Shown: in pieces, positions 26,229 to 32,597 of the stretch
How the letters are laid out: each line of letters opens with the position of its first letter
How positions within the stretch are numbered: position 1 is the stretch's first letter
Assembly (NCBI RefSeq): GCF_000686845.1
Contig: NZ_JMLS01000021.1
Coordinates: 1 to 64,000, forward strand
DNA length: 64,000 nt
Direction: 5' to 3'
DNA from: Paenibacillus sp. UNC451MF
GTDB lineage: Bacteria > Bacillota > Bacilli > Paenibacillales > NBRC-103111
Program-made: the position numbers and the translations under genes
The notes under the pieces: model-generated
What the model saw: the letters and a program-made list of their open reading frames with translations, nothing else
Database searches by the model: none
What the model was told of the DNA's origin: nothing

Positions 26229-26812
26229 ACGGACTCACCCTTTGTTATAGTAATGGATTCAAGTAGAGTATTGGAGGGAAAGCCTGTTATCTGCATCGTT
26301 CCGTCCGAATTCAATGTAATCTCAACTTGTTTTGCTTTGAAATCTTCTAATGTATATCTACAGCTAAGTAAATGAACGGTCTGGTTGCGTGAGCCCGCCA
26401 TCAGCTCTGATAAAGGAACGGACTCTTCGAACCGCCCGTCGATAAGGACATCGACATACCGAAGGACATTTCCTGCCAGAGGCATTTTCCGCAGCTCTTC
26501 TACTGTAAAGCCTGTGAATAGAACAACGGATAGATTGCGTATGTTCAGGGCTTTTACCAGCACAAGAAGTCCCTCTATTTGCTGAAAAGGTTCACCGCCG
26601 GATAAAGTGACTCCCTCTACATCTTGTGGAATGTACTCGAGCAGTTCCACAAGTGTCATCCGGGTTCCACCATCCAGGGCGTGGGATTCTGGATTAAAGC
26701 ACCCTGGACAAGCTAACGTACATCCTTGAAAATGAATGACACAGCGCTTCCCTGGACCGTTTACATAGGAATAGGGATGAATGCCATGGATGTTAAGCGA
26801 AATAGGGTTCAT
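26225..26812 (-). CDS. radical SAM 4Fe-4S protein (NrdG-like activase)
   Basis: 195 residues, start at 26812, three bases after the DUF2997 stop. The cluster motif CTLACPGC (CxxxCxxC) follows the NrdG/PflA-type lead-in (NGPGKRCVIHFQGC), and VTLSGGEPFQQ is the SAM-binding GGE motif. Proteins of this size activate glycyl-radical enzymes by generating a 5'-deoxyadenosyl radical. No glycyl-radical enzyme gene is present in the window, so the target in this operon is unknown. The C-terminal 70 residues are beta-rich and specific to this subgroup. Confidence 0.9.
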   Translation of the reverse strand: MNPISLNIHGIHPYSYVNGPGKRCVIHFQGCTLACPGCFNPESHALDGGTRMTLVELLEYIPQDVEGVTLSGGEPFQQIEGLLVLVKALNIRNLSVVLFTGFTVEELRKMPLAGNVLRYVDVLIDGRFEESVPLSELMAGSRNQTVHLLSCRYTLEDFKAKQVEITLNSDGTMQITGFPSNTLLESITITKGESV

Positions 26813-26815
26813 CTC

Positions 26816-27007
26816 TTAAAGCTCTACATTCCGATTTTGATTTAATGCAGCTCTCTGGTAATACTCAGGTTTTTTCTTACGCTGTTCCGTTGTGCCGAGT
26901 GCCTTCTCCAAGGCTTGAGTGGCCTTCTCGCAAGATTTCCCTTGAAAACCAACAGCTTCGATAGATAGAGTACCATCCGTTTTGACGATAATTTCAATTG
27001 TTTTCAT
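26816..27007 (-). CDS. DUF2997 protein
   Basis: 63 residues, one base after the DUF1257 stop. The short beta-beta-alpha sequence (TIEIIVKTDGTLSIEAVGFQ, then GKSCEKATQALEKALG) is typical of DUF2997, a family that I know as accompanying DUF1257 and Ycf46-type ATPases. The function is unknown. The alpha-helix holding a Cys after the strand pair (SCEKAT) is conserved in the family as I recall it. Confidence 0.85.
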   Translation of the reverse strand: MKTIEIIVKTDGTLSIEAVGFQGKSCEKATQALEKALGTTEQRKKKPEYYQRAALNQNRNVEL

Positions 27008-27008
27008 A

Positions 27009-27389
27009 TTAGCCTCCTACCCGGCAGATTAATTTGATCGAACCGTCCTCCATCTGACGTCGTTCCACCGCATACCCTTGCTTGCGGGCTGCAAGGGTCG
27101 CGGCATGAACCGCATAATGCTGGAGAAGGCGCTCGGCGCGTTTACCCACTTCTTTCTCCACATGACCGTTGTACCAGTCCGTAGTTAACGTGTAGGTATT
27201 CGTTCTGCCTAGAGAGAGGGCAATATCATAAGGGCCTTTTAGCTTAATCACATAATCTGCCGAGAGAAGCTTCCCAGTATATCCCCGTGCTGGGTAGTCT
27301 TTAAGCAAATCTAATCCAAGCTCGCGACAGGCAAACTCCAGTGCTTGAATATCCCGTATTTCCGTTTTCATTTTTGTAAAATGGCTCAT
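27009..27389 (-). CDS. DUF1257 (Ycf35-like) protein
   Basis: 126 residues, start at 27389, 18 bases after the AAA gene. The sequence begins SHFTKMKTEIRDIQALEFAC and contains the TLTTDWY segment typical of DUF1257, the family of chloroplast/cyanobacterial Ycf35. The function is not established. Constant association with Ycf46-type ATPase suggests an adaptor or substrate of that ATPase. Confidence 0.87.
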   Translation of the reverse strand: MSHFTKMKTEIRDIQALEFACRELGLDLLKDYPARGYTGKLLSADYVIKLKGPYDIALSLGRTNTYTLTTDWYNGHVEKEVGKRAERLLQHYAVHAATLAARKQGYAVERRQMEDGSIKLICRVGG

Positions 27390-27406
27390 GAGGTCGGCTC
27401 CGTTTA

Positions 27407-28930
27407 TTAAGATAGGTTGATTCTTCTTCTGGGAAGGGTCGATTGTTCCTCGATTTTGGCAAGATCGATCTCACCCACACAGCGTGAGGCGTTCTTAGCC
27501 CGTATTTTTCCCCAGGCTCTAATGGCTTCGATTTTCTCCTTCATTGTGATGGAAAGAGGGATTTTGCTCTGAATCGCTCTCAACATATCGCCGGTCGTAA
27601 AGTCACGCTTCTGGCTAAAGGCAAAAAACATCGCTGATTCCAGCACCTTTTCGATCTCGGCACCGCTGTATCCTTCCGAGGATTCAGCTAATGCATTCAG
27701 ATCGAACTGCTGTGGATTGCGCCTCTTCCTGACGATATGGATGTGCCAAATCTCTTGACGCTCTTCCTTTTGCGGGAGATCCGCCCAGAAGATTTCGTCA
27801 AATCTTCGGAGAAGCTCAGGAGGAAGCTGAGTTACATCATTGGCGGTCGCGAAAAGGAAAACAGGCTTGGACTTTTCCTGCATCCATGTTAACAGCTGAC
27901 CAAATATCCGGTTGGTTACGCCTCCGTCATTGCCGGCTCCCAGACCGCTAAAAGCTTTGTCTAATTCATCGATCCAAAGTATACAAGGGCTTAAGGTTTC
28001 AGCCAGCTCGATAGCTGCGCGCATCTGCTTTTCGGATTGTCCGACTAACGAGCCGAATACTCGATCCAGCGGGAACCTTAGAAGAGGAAGCTGCCATGCG
28101 GCAGATGCAGCCTTGGCGGCAAGAGACTTTCCACAGCCGGGTACTCCTGCATAAAGAAGACCGGTGGGCTCCTTGATCCCGTAATCCCTTGCACTAGGGG
28201 TAAATGCTTGCTCTCTTTCAAGCAGCCAGTCTTTAATTTCTTGATTCCCGCCAATATCATCAAGCGTTAGCGAGGGCTCAATATATTCGAGCAGGCCTGT
28301 ACGTTTAATGATCTTCGTCTTCTCCCTTTGAATCTCCGTGATGGCTTGTCCATGGAACGAGCCGTGTCTTACCAGTGTAACGGCAAATGCATTCTCAGCT
28401 TCTGCCGCCGTCATGCCGAGAGCAGCCTCGAGCAATTTGGTTCTGTCGGTAATCTCAATTTTCGAATCTACGGAAGATAGTACACCGTCAAGTACTTTTC
28501 CAAGCTCCTGTACACCCGGTAGGCGGTATTCGACAATAGCAACTTCTTTTTCAATCTCAGCAGGGAGCTGTACATAAGGAGACATGAAGATGCAAGGTTT
28601 ACTCTCGTGCTTGGCGAAAGGCACCATATCGCGGATCTTCTGAAGCACCATGTAATTATCCAGAAAGAAGTGGAAATTGGTGAATACATGAATCATATTT
28701 TCCTGCTCTTGCTTGTATACGTCAAAGCAGCTGATTTGATCCGAAGGATGCATTTCCAATGACTGTCCGGATTGTGGGTCGAACCAGCCTTTTGTGCAGG
28801 ACCATATTTTCACACCCATTTGAATGTCTTTGCCGATCTTCAATATATCTTCCAAAATAATATTCTCTTCATATCCCGTAACCCATATCAGCGGGAAACC
28901 GGCAGCGATATATTCTTTAATGGTTTGCAC
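27407..28930 (-). CDS. AAA+ ATPase (Ycf46-like), first gene of its operon
   Basis: 507 residues, GTG at 28930 with GAGGAG nine bases upstream. Residues 1-215 form an alpha/beta N-terminal domain found in Ycf46-type ATPases. Residues 220-400 are the AAA core: Walker A GVPGCGKS at 262-269, Walker B CILWIDELDKAF near 311-321, sensor 1 in FATANDV and arginine finger in LRRFDEIFW. The C-terminal lid holds SEGYSGAEIEKVL. It should form a hexamer that remodels or unfolds a partner in an ATP-dependent way. The operon continues with DUF1257, DUF2997, radical SAM and ankyrin genes. It is divergent from the tRNA-like RNA region and the SPFH gene. Confidence 0.9.
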   Translation of the reverse strand: MQTIKEYIAAGFPLIWVTGYEENIILEDILKIGKDIQMGVKIWSCTKGWFDPQSGQSLEMHPSDQISCFDVYKQEQENMIHVFTNFHFFLDNYMVLQKIRDMVPFAKHESKPCIFMSPYVQLPAEIEKEVAIVEYRLPGVQELGKVLDGVLSSVDSKIEITDRTKLLEAALGMTAAEAENAFAVTLVRHGSFHGQAITEIQREKTKIIKRTGLLEYIEPSLTLDDIGGNQEIKDWLLEREQAFTPSARDYGIKEPTGLLYAGVPGCGKSLAAKAASAAWQLPLLRFPLDRVFGSLVGQSEKQMRAAIELAETLSPCILWIDELDKAFSGLGAGNDGGVTNRIFGQLLTWMQEKSKPVFLFATANDVTQLPPELLRRFDEIFWADLPQKEERQEIWHIHIVRKRRNPQQFDLNALAESSEGYSGAEIEKVLESAMFFAFSQKRDFTTGDMLRAIQSKIPLSITMKEKIEAIRAWGKIRAKNASRCVGEIDLAKIEEQSTLPRRRINLS

Positions 28931-29017
28931 GTCAGTAGCTCCTCAGAAGTATTAAATTTCGACTATGCTTTTATTCTCCTCATTTTAGTATATTTTGACA
29001 ATAGTTTTTCTTCTCTG

Positions 29018-29038
29018 TCGTAATACTTTCACCATGTT
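29018..29038 (+). promoter_or_regulatory. conserved element, copy A (upstream of tRNA-like RNA)
   Basis: TCGTAATACTTTCACCATGTT. A near copy (18 of 21 bases equal) is found at 31197-31217 before hen1. It lies in the shared region between the AAA operon and the RNA/SPFH unit, so it could serve both directions. It could be a regulator site or an unusual promoter element. Confidence 0.5.
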
Positions 29039-29055
29039 CGAATGAACTCAAATAA

Positions 29056-29545
29056 GAGAAGATAATAACGGGATTGACGCACGGATGACTTACCTAGGCT
29101 GGGATATCGCAAAAGTCCCGCAGTGCAGGTACATCCTATGTACTTGTATACTGTTTGTCCAATTCGGCACCAGTTCCTCCAAAGCAGGGGTTCGATTCCC
29201 CATATCGTATGGGACGATATAGCCCAAGGTAGGGCACTCGACTTTCACTCGAGCGGATACCAATTATTAAGAGATGACCGGAGCGGGGAAGCCTCAGTGG
29301 CTTTCTACGCACACTGCAGCAGGGCTTAGCAATCCGTGGATACCGGCATGTGCAGCTCAAGTTCAAATGCTCATGCCAAAACGAGATGAGACAGGTTGCT
29401 CCCGAACTTATCTTCATCCCGCTAAGGCAGTAAGCAGAAGGGCTAGGACAGCGCAAGCCTTAAACAGGATTCCGTCTAAAGCTGCAGGAGGCTTCCCTCT
29501 CTTAAGGCTCATCAATCAAAGGCAGGCTGCAGGTCTGCTTAAGGA
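29056..29545 (+). ncRNA. structured RNA region with a permuted tRNA-like module
   Basis: Between the AAA operon and the SPFH start there is no plausible protein-coding frame but many possible hairpins: GGGA/TCCC at 29101-29119; an 8-bp stem AGGTACAT/ATGTACTT extended by CAGT/ACTG at 29121-29153; the permuted tRNA-like module at 29186-29253; AAGCC/GGCTT inside GCG/CGC at 29283-29310; GGCATG/CATGCC at 29345-29377; GATGA/TCATC at about 29383-29418; AGCCTTAA/TTAAGGCT at 29456-29509. No T-run terminator separates it from the SPFH gene, so it is either a long 5' leader or a processed RNA. Ends are estimates. Hairpin calling was by eye, without energy computation. Confidence 0.65.
29186..29253 (+). 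tRNA. circularly permuted tRNA-Glu(UUC)-like module
   Basis: The order is T-arm, acceptor, D-arm, anticodon arm instead of acceptor, D, anticodon, T. The T-arm is GGGG-TTCGATT-CCCC (29187-29201), with a canonical TTCRANT loop. ATATCGT (29202-29208) pairs with ACGATAT (29214-29220), making a 7-bp acceptor-like stem capped by ATGGG. Then come U8 and A9 (29220-29221), the D-arm GCCC-AAGGTA-GGGC (29222-29235) with A14, G18G19 and A21, A26, and the anticodon arm CTCGA-CTTTCAC-TCGAG (29237-29253) whose UUC anticodon and loop match glutamate tRNA. No CCA is encoded. It resembles permuted tRNA genes of algae, or the tRNA-like domain of bacterial Y RNAs, whose acceptor is also capped. Which one applies is open. 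Confidence 0.8.
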
Positions 29546-29554
29546 GGAAACACT

Positions 29555-30670
29555 ATGTTTAAAAAAGTCAATATTCAAACCGACGAGCGCGGGCTGCTGT
29601 TCCGCAAAGGAAGCTATGCCAAGCTATTGCAGCCAGGCACTTACCGATTCTCATCGTTTTCAGAGGATACGGTTCAGGTTCTTAATATAACGAAGCCCTT
29701 TCATGTGCAGGGGAAGGATTTGCAGCTCTTTATGCAGGATGAGCGGCTCTTACAGGAGCTGGATGTCGTGCAGGTACAGGATCATGAGTATGTCCTGCAT
29801 TACGAAAATGGGCAATTCGCGTCTCTTCTGATACCGGGGAAATATGCGTTCTGGAATGTTTTAAAGAAGCATGACTATGTCCGGGTGGATATACGTAACC
29901 CTGAATTACCGGCTCAGGTCGATATGGCACTATTACCGAAGCTCGTCGGTTATGTTCAGACGTTCGAGGTGGCTAATCACGAGAACGGCGTATTGTTCTA
30001 CAACCACGTGATGCAGAAGGAGCTCCAGCCAGGAAAGTATTTCTTCTGGAAAGGGCCTGTCTCGGTAGCGGTCAAAACTGTAGATTTGCGCCAGCAGCAG
30101 CTGGATATGACAGGACAAGAAATGATGACGGAGGACAAGGTAACGCTGCGATTGAACTTCGTATGCCAATACAGAACCATACACCCTCTGCGAGTGCTTG
30201 CGATCAAGTCCTTCGAAGAGCAGCTGTATATTCAATTACAGCTTATATTGCGGGAATATGTAGGAACCTTAAAGCTCGATGACCTGTTGAAAATGAAGCA
30301 GGAGATCGCAGCGTTCGTTCTGTCCAGACTGAATGAGAAAAGCGAAGAATACGGCGTCCAATTTTTGTCCGCAGGGGTGAAGGACATTATTTTGCCGGGG
30401 GATATCAAAGAGATTTTAAACACAGTGCTTCTTGCCGAGAAGAAGGCTCAGGCCAACATCATCACCCGGCGTGAGGAAACCGCGTCCACGAGAAGCTTGC
30501 TGAATACAGCCAAACTGATGGACGAGAACATGACGCTGTATCGATTGAAGGAGCTGGAGTTCCTGGAGAAGATTTGCGAGAAAATCGGCACGATTTCGTT
30601 AACCGGTGGGGGCAATCTGCTGGAGCAGCTGAATTCGCTGTTGGGGGATAAGGGGGTAGGGAAAGCGTAG
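29555..30670 (+). CDS. SPFH/band-7 (slipin-like) protein
   Basis: 371 residues, ATG after AAGGAGG. The first 125 residues carry two similar beta-rich segments about the length of a SHOCT-like repeat (ERGLLFRKGSYAKLLQPGTY, and again ENGQFASLLIPGKYAFW; ENGVLFYNHVMQKELQPGKY). The central part, about 140-300, is a band-7 domain, followed by a helical C-terminus with the typical AEKKAQANIITRREETA coiled stretch. No clear membrane helix is present, so it may attach peripherally and oligomerise. It follows the tRNA-like RNA directly and precedes hen1-pnkp. Its role there could be a scaffold for the repair machinery, which is inference. Confidence 0.88.
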   Translation: MFKKVNIQTDERGLLFRKGSYAKLLQPGTYRFSSFSEDTVQVLNITKPFHVQGKDLQLFMQDERLLQELDVVQVQDHEYVLHYENGQFASLLIPGKYAFWNVLKKHDYVRVDIRNPELPAQVDMALLPKLVGYVQTFEVANHENGVLFYNHVMQKELQPGKYFFWKGPVSVAVKTVDLRQQQLDMTGQEMMTEDKVTLRLNFVCQYRTIHPLRVLAIKSFEEQLYIQLQLILREYVGTLKLDDLLKMKQEIAAFVLSRLNEKSEEYGVQFLSAGVKDIILPGDIKEILNTVLLAEKKAQANIITRREETASTRSLLNTAKLMDENMTLYRLKELEFLEKICEKIGTISLTGGGNLLEQLNSLLGDKGVGKA

Positions 30671-30719
30671 GTTGTTGCGTACGATTTCGAATAAGATGAT
30701 CTCCCATATAAAAAGAAAA

Positions 30720-30750
30720 GAAGTGCCGGTACTTCCCGAACCGACACTTC
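30720..30750 (-). terminator. terminator between SPFH gene and the small basic gene
   Basis: GAAGTG-CCGGT...ACCG-CACTTC stem. On the minus strand it is followed by a pyrimidine-rich CTTTTCTTTTTAT run. It therefore serves the minus-strand gene ending at 30754 and may also slow plus-strand transcription leaving the SPFH gene. Confidence 0.7.
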
Positions 30751-30753
30751 TAC

Positions 30754-31041
30754 TCACTTCCTCACATACCACTTCATCCAGTTTTGAAGAGCTCGTTCCT
30801 CTGACGAATATCTCTCCCGCAGCCATGGAGAGGCTGACCATTCCTGAATAGCCTGCTGTCTGGTCTTAAAAAATCGAACATCGCAAATATTCCAAGAACA
30901 ATATACTTTACGGTAGCCCTTTCCGTCAGGTAATGCACGGGTGTAGCGGCGTACTGCTTTACTGGCTTGCCGCTTGGCCCAACGGGGACCCGGTGTGTGA
31001 TGATCATTACATACGGGAGCATGCTTTCTGCTTCGACTCAT
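30754..31041 (-). CDS. small basic hypothetical protein
   Basis: 95 residues, ATG at 31041 after an AGGAGG ribosome binding site. The N-terminus (SRSRKHAPVCNDHHTPGPRW, then AKRQASKAVRRYTRAL) is rich in Arg, Lys and His with single Cys residues, as expected of a nucleic-acid-binding or ribosome-associated protein. The C-terminal half has several Trp residues. I recall similar short proteins in other bacteria under the name hypothetical protein, without function. Its ribosome binding site is buried in a stable hairpin (31047-31073), so translation is probably conditional. It is in antisense orientation between the SPFH and hen1 genes of the repair island. Confidence 0.75.
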   Translation of the reverse strand: MSRSRKHAPVCNDHHTPGPRWAKRQASKAVRRYTRALPDGKGYRKVYCSWNICDVRFFKTRQQAIQEWSASPWLRERYSSEERALQNWMKWYVRK

Positions 31042-31046
31042 CTTTG

Positions 31047-31073
31047 CTCTAACCTCCTTTTGGGAAGTTAGAG
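31047..31073 (-). promoter_or_regulatory. hairpin sequestering the ribosome binding site of the small basic gene
   Basis: Read on the minus strand, CTCTAAC-TTCC pairs with GGAG-GTTAGAG around CAAAA, and the AGGAGG ribosome binding site lies in the 3' arm. A second small hairpin (CCCG-AAGG-CGGG) stands further upstream at about 31110. The arrangement suggests translation that opens on a signal such as temperature, protein binding or a ligand. Confidence 0.6.
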
Positions 31074-31196
31074 ACCGTCCAGCTTCTTTATGCGCTGTTC
31101 CCGCCTTCGGGGTTCGCTAGCAAGCATTTGGATTGTATTCTTTTAAACGAACTGAATTGGAAAAAGTTGCTGTATATATTCATTAATTTTGCATAA

Positions 31197-31217
31197 TCGT
31201 AATACTTTTGCCCTGTT
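31197..31217 (+). promoter_or_regulatory. conserved element, copy B (upstream of hen1)
   Basis: TCGTAATACTTTTGCCCTGTT, 18 of 21 bases equal to the copy at 29018. It lies 111 bases before the hen1 start. Flanking bases are not conserved between the copies, so the element itself is probably what is being recognised. Confidence 0.5.
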
Positions 31218-31328
31218 GCTAAGAAACGATAGGAGTGAAAATAGAACTATCCTATGCAGCTTAGATATGAAGTCTCTTCACGGCGCATACATACCTAAAT
31301 GGAACAATTATTTTAAGGAGTGGTACAC

Positions 31329-32594
31329 ATGGCTATTGTTCAAATACGGTCCACTAACCCGAAGCTTTCTTTTATACTCAAGAAAAATCCCGAATCCGGC
31401 ATGCTGCTGCGATCCATTCGCAAAGGGAACGCCTACGGCTGGTATACGGACGATTCCACCTATAACGTGTATTTTAAAGATGCGGATAACGATATTTCGT
31501 ATAAGCAGCATGAGCGAGAAACCTTCGAATACTTGAATGTATCGAGGTATAACACGCCGCTGTTTCCTCTTAATGCAATAAACGAGTTTTTCTCAGCGCC
31601 TTTAAAAGTGCAAGATGAACGCGATGAATACGGGTATGAAAACACGTTTTTCATCCCTATGATTCATGTGGAAATGGTTCGTTATGTTGAATTTTTTGAA
31701 AAGCATATGAAGGAATTTACGTTTGAAAGCAAGCATCTTGCCCGTCAGAGCTATGCCTTAACGATTACAACGCAGAAGAGCCTCTATGAGCTATTGCACG
31801 TAGTAAGTGTTCTTTGTTTGTTTCTTTCTATGTTCGGCAACGAATACATCGATATTTCAGAGAGCGTTATCGATAAGTATGTGAAGAGCATGAACATTAT
31901 AGATGCTCCATTCTATATCCGAAGCTTGTTTGTTAGGAACTTTTTATCGTCCAGAGATCGTTTTAAAAAATATAAAGCCCAACTGGAAAATACAACCCGG
32001 TACGACATCCAGTTTGATTTTGGCGGAACGGCTTACCAAAGACGAAATTACATCGGCAGCGCGCTGCCTTTTAACAAGGCTATATTGGACATTGGATGCG
32101 GAGAAGGCTTTTATGCCATTCCTTTTGCCGGAAAAATTGAAGACAGCTACTATGCGATCGATATTAATGAAGAAGTGCTGGAGGTAGTGAACCGCAAAGC
32201 TAAATCCAAGGAAATTGAGAACATCGTCACGTTAGAATCTATTGACCGCTTTCTAGAAGAATATAACGGGGAACAGGTGGATGTTATTTTAACAGAAGTC
32301 ATCGAGCATATGACCAAGGATGAAGCGGGGGCGCTAATAGCCCGAATATGTGAGCACGTCGATTTCGACCATTTTATTATTACAACACCGAACTCCGACT
32401 TTAACCGTTATTACGAGATAAACGGATTTAGGCATGAAGACCATCACTGGGAAATGGGCCAAGACGAATTCAGACTCTGGTTCCAGAACGCAGTATCGCC
32501 AATCCATCTGGACTATGAATTTGTATCGATAGGTGACGGGGTTAACGATATTAAGACGACGCAAGGCGTCATTCTCAGGAAAAAGGGGGCGTAA
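31329..32594 (+). CDS. hen1: 3'-terminal RNA ribose 2'-O-methyltransferase Hen1
   Basis: 421 residues from ATG 31329, which has TAAGGAG upstream. The ATG at 31320 is inside that site. The N-terminal 230 residues form the bacterial Hen1 N-domain. Residues 250-400 are a Rossmann methyltransferase: SAM motif ILDIGCGEG, metal site Glu/Glu/His in TEVIEHM and His in GFRHEDHHWE. Bacterial Hen1 methylates the 2'-OH of the broken 3' end of an RNA before Pnkp ligates it, so that the repaired site cannot be cut again. The next gene, four bases later, is pnkp, which completes the known pair. Confidence 0.93.
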   Translation: MAIVQIRSTNPKLSFILKKNPESGMLLRSIRKGNAYGWYTDDSTYNVYFKDADNDISYKQHERETFEYLNVSRYNTPLFPLNAINEFFSAPLKVQDERDEYGYENTFFIPMIHVEMVRYVEFFEKHMKEFTFESKHLARQSYALTITTQKSLYELLHVVSVLCLFLSMFGNEYIDISESVIDKYVKSMNIIDAPFYIRSLFVRNFLSSRDRFKKYKAQLENTTRYDIQFDFGGTAYQRRNYIGSALPFNKAILDIGCGEGFYAIPFAGKIEDSYYAIDINEEVLEVVNRKAKSKEIENIVTLESIDRFLEEYNGEQVDVILTEVIEHMTKDEAGALIARICEHVDFDHFIITTPNSDFNRYYEINGFRHEDHHWEMGQDEFRLWFQNAVSPIHLDYEFVSIGDGVNDIKTTQGVILRKKGA

Positions 32595-32597
32595 CGG

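Noticed and set aside
28995-29026. TTGACA ... TAATAC as a sigma-A promoter for the tRNA-like RNA
   Set aside because: The spacer is 20 bases, too long for sigma-A. The TAATAC belongs to the element shared with 31197, so another promoter type or a regulator site is more likely.
29340-29380. A second tRNA T-loop (GTTCAAATG) as another tRNA-like module
   Set aside because: The loop TTCAAAT matches, but the stem cannot form a T-arm (G instead of C after the loop) and no D-arm partner is visible. The GGCATG/CATGCC stem alone does not make a tRNA.
29274-29690. Open frame of 138 codons across the structured RNA region and the SPFH start
   Set aside because: No ribosome binding site, overlaps the true SPFH start in another frame, and its composition follows RNA stems rather than protein.
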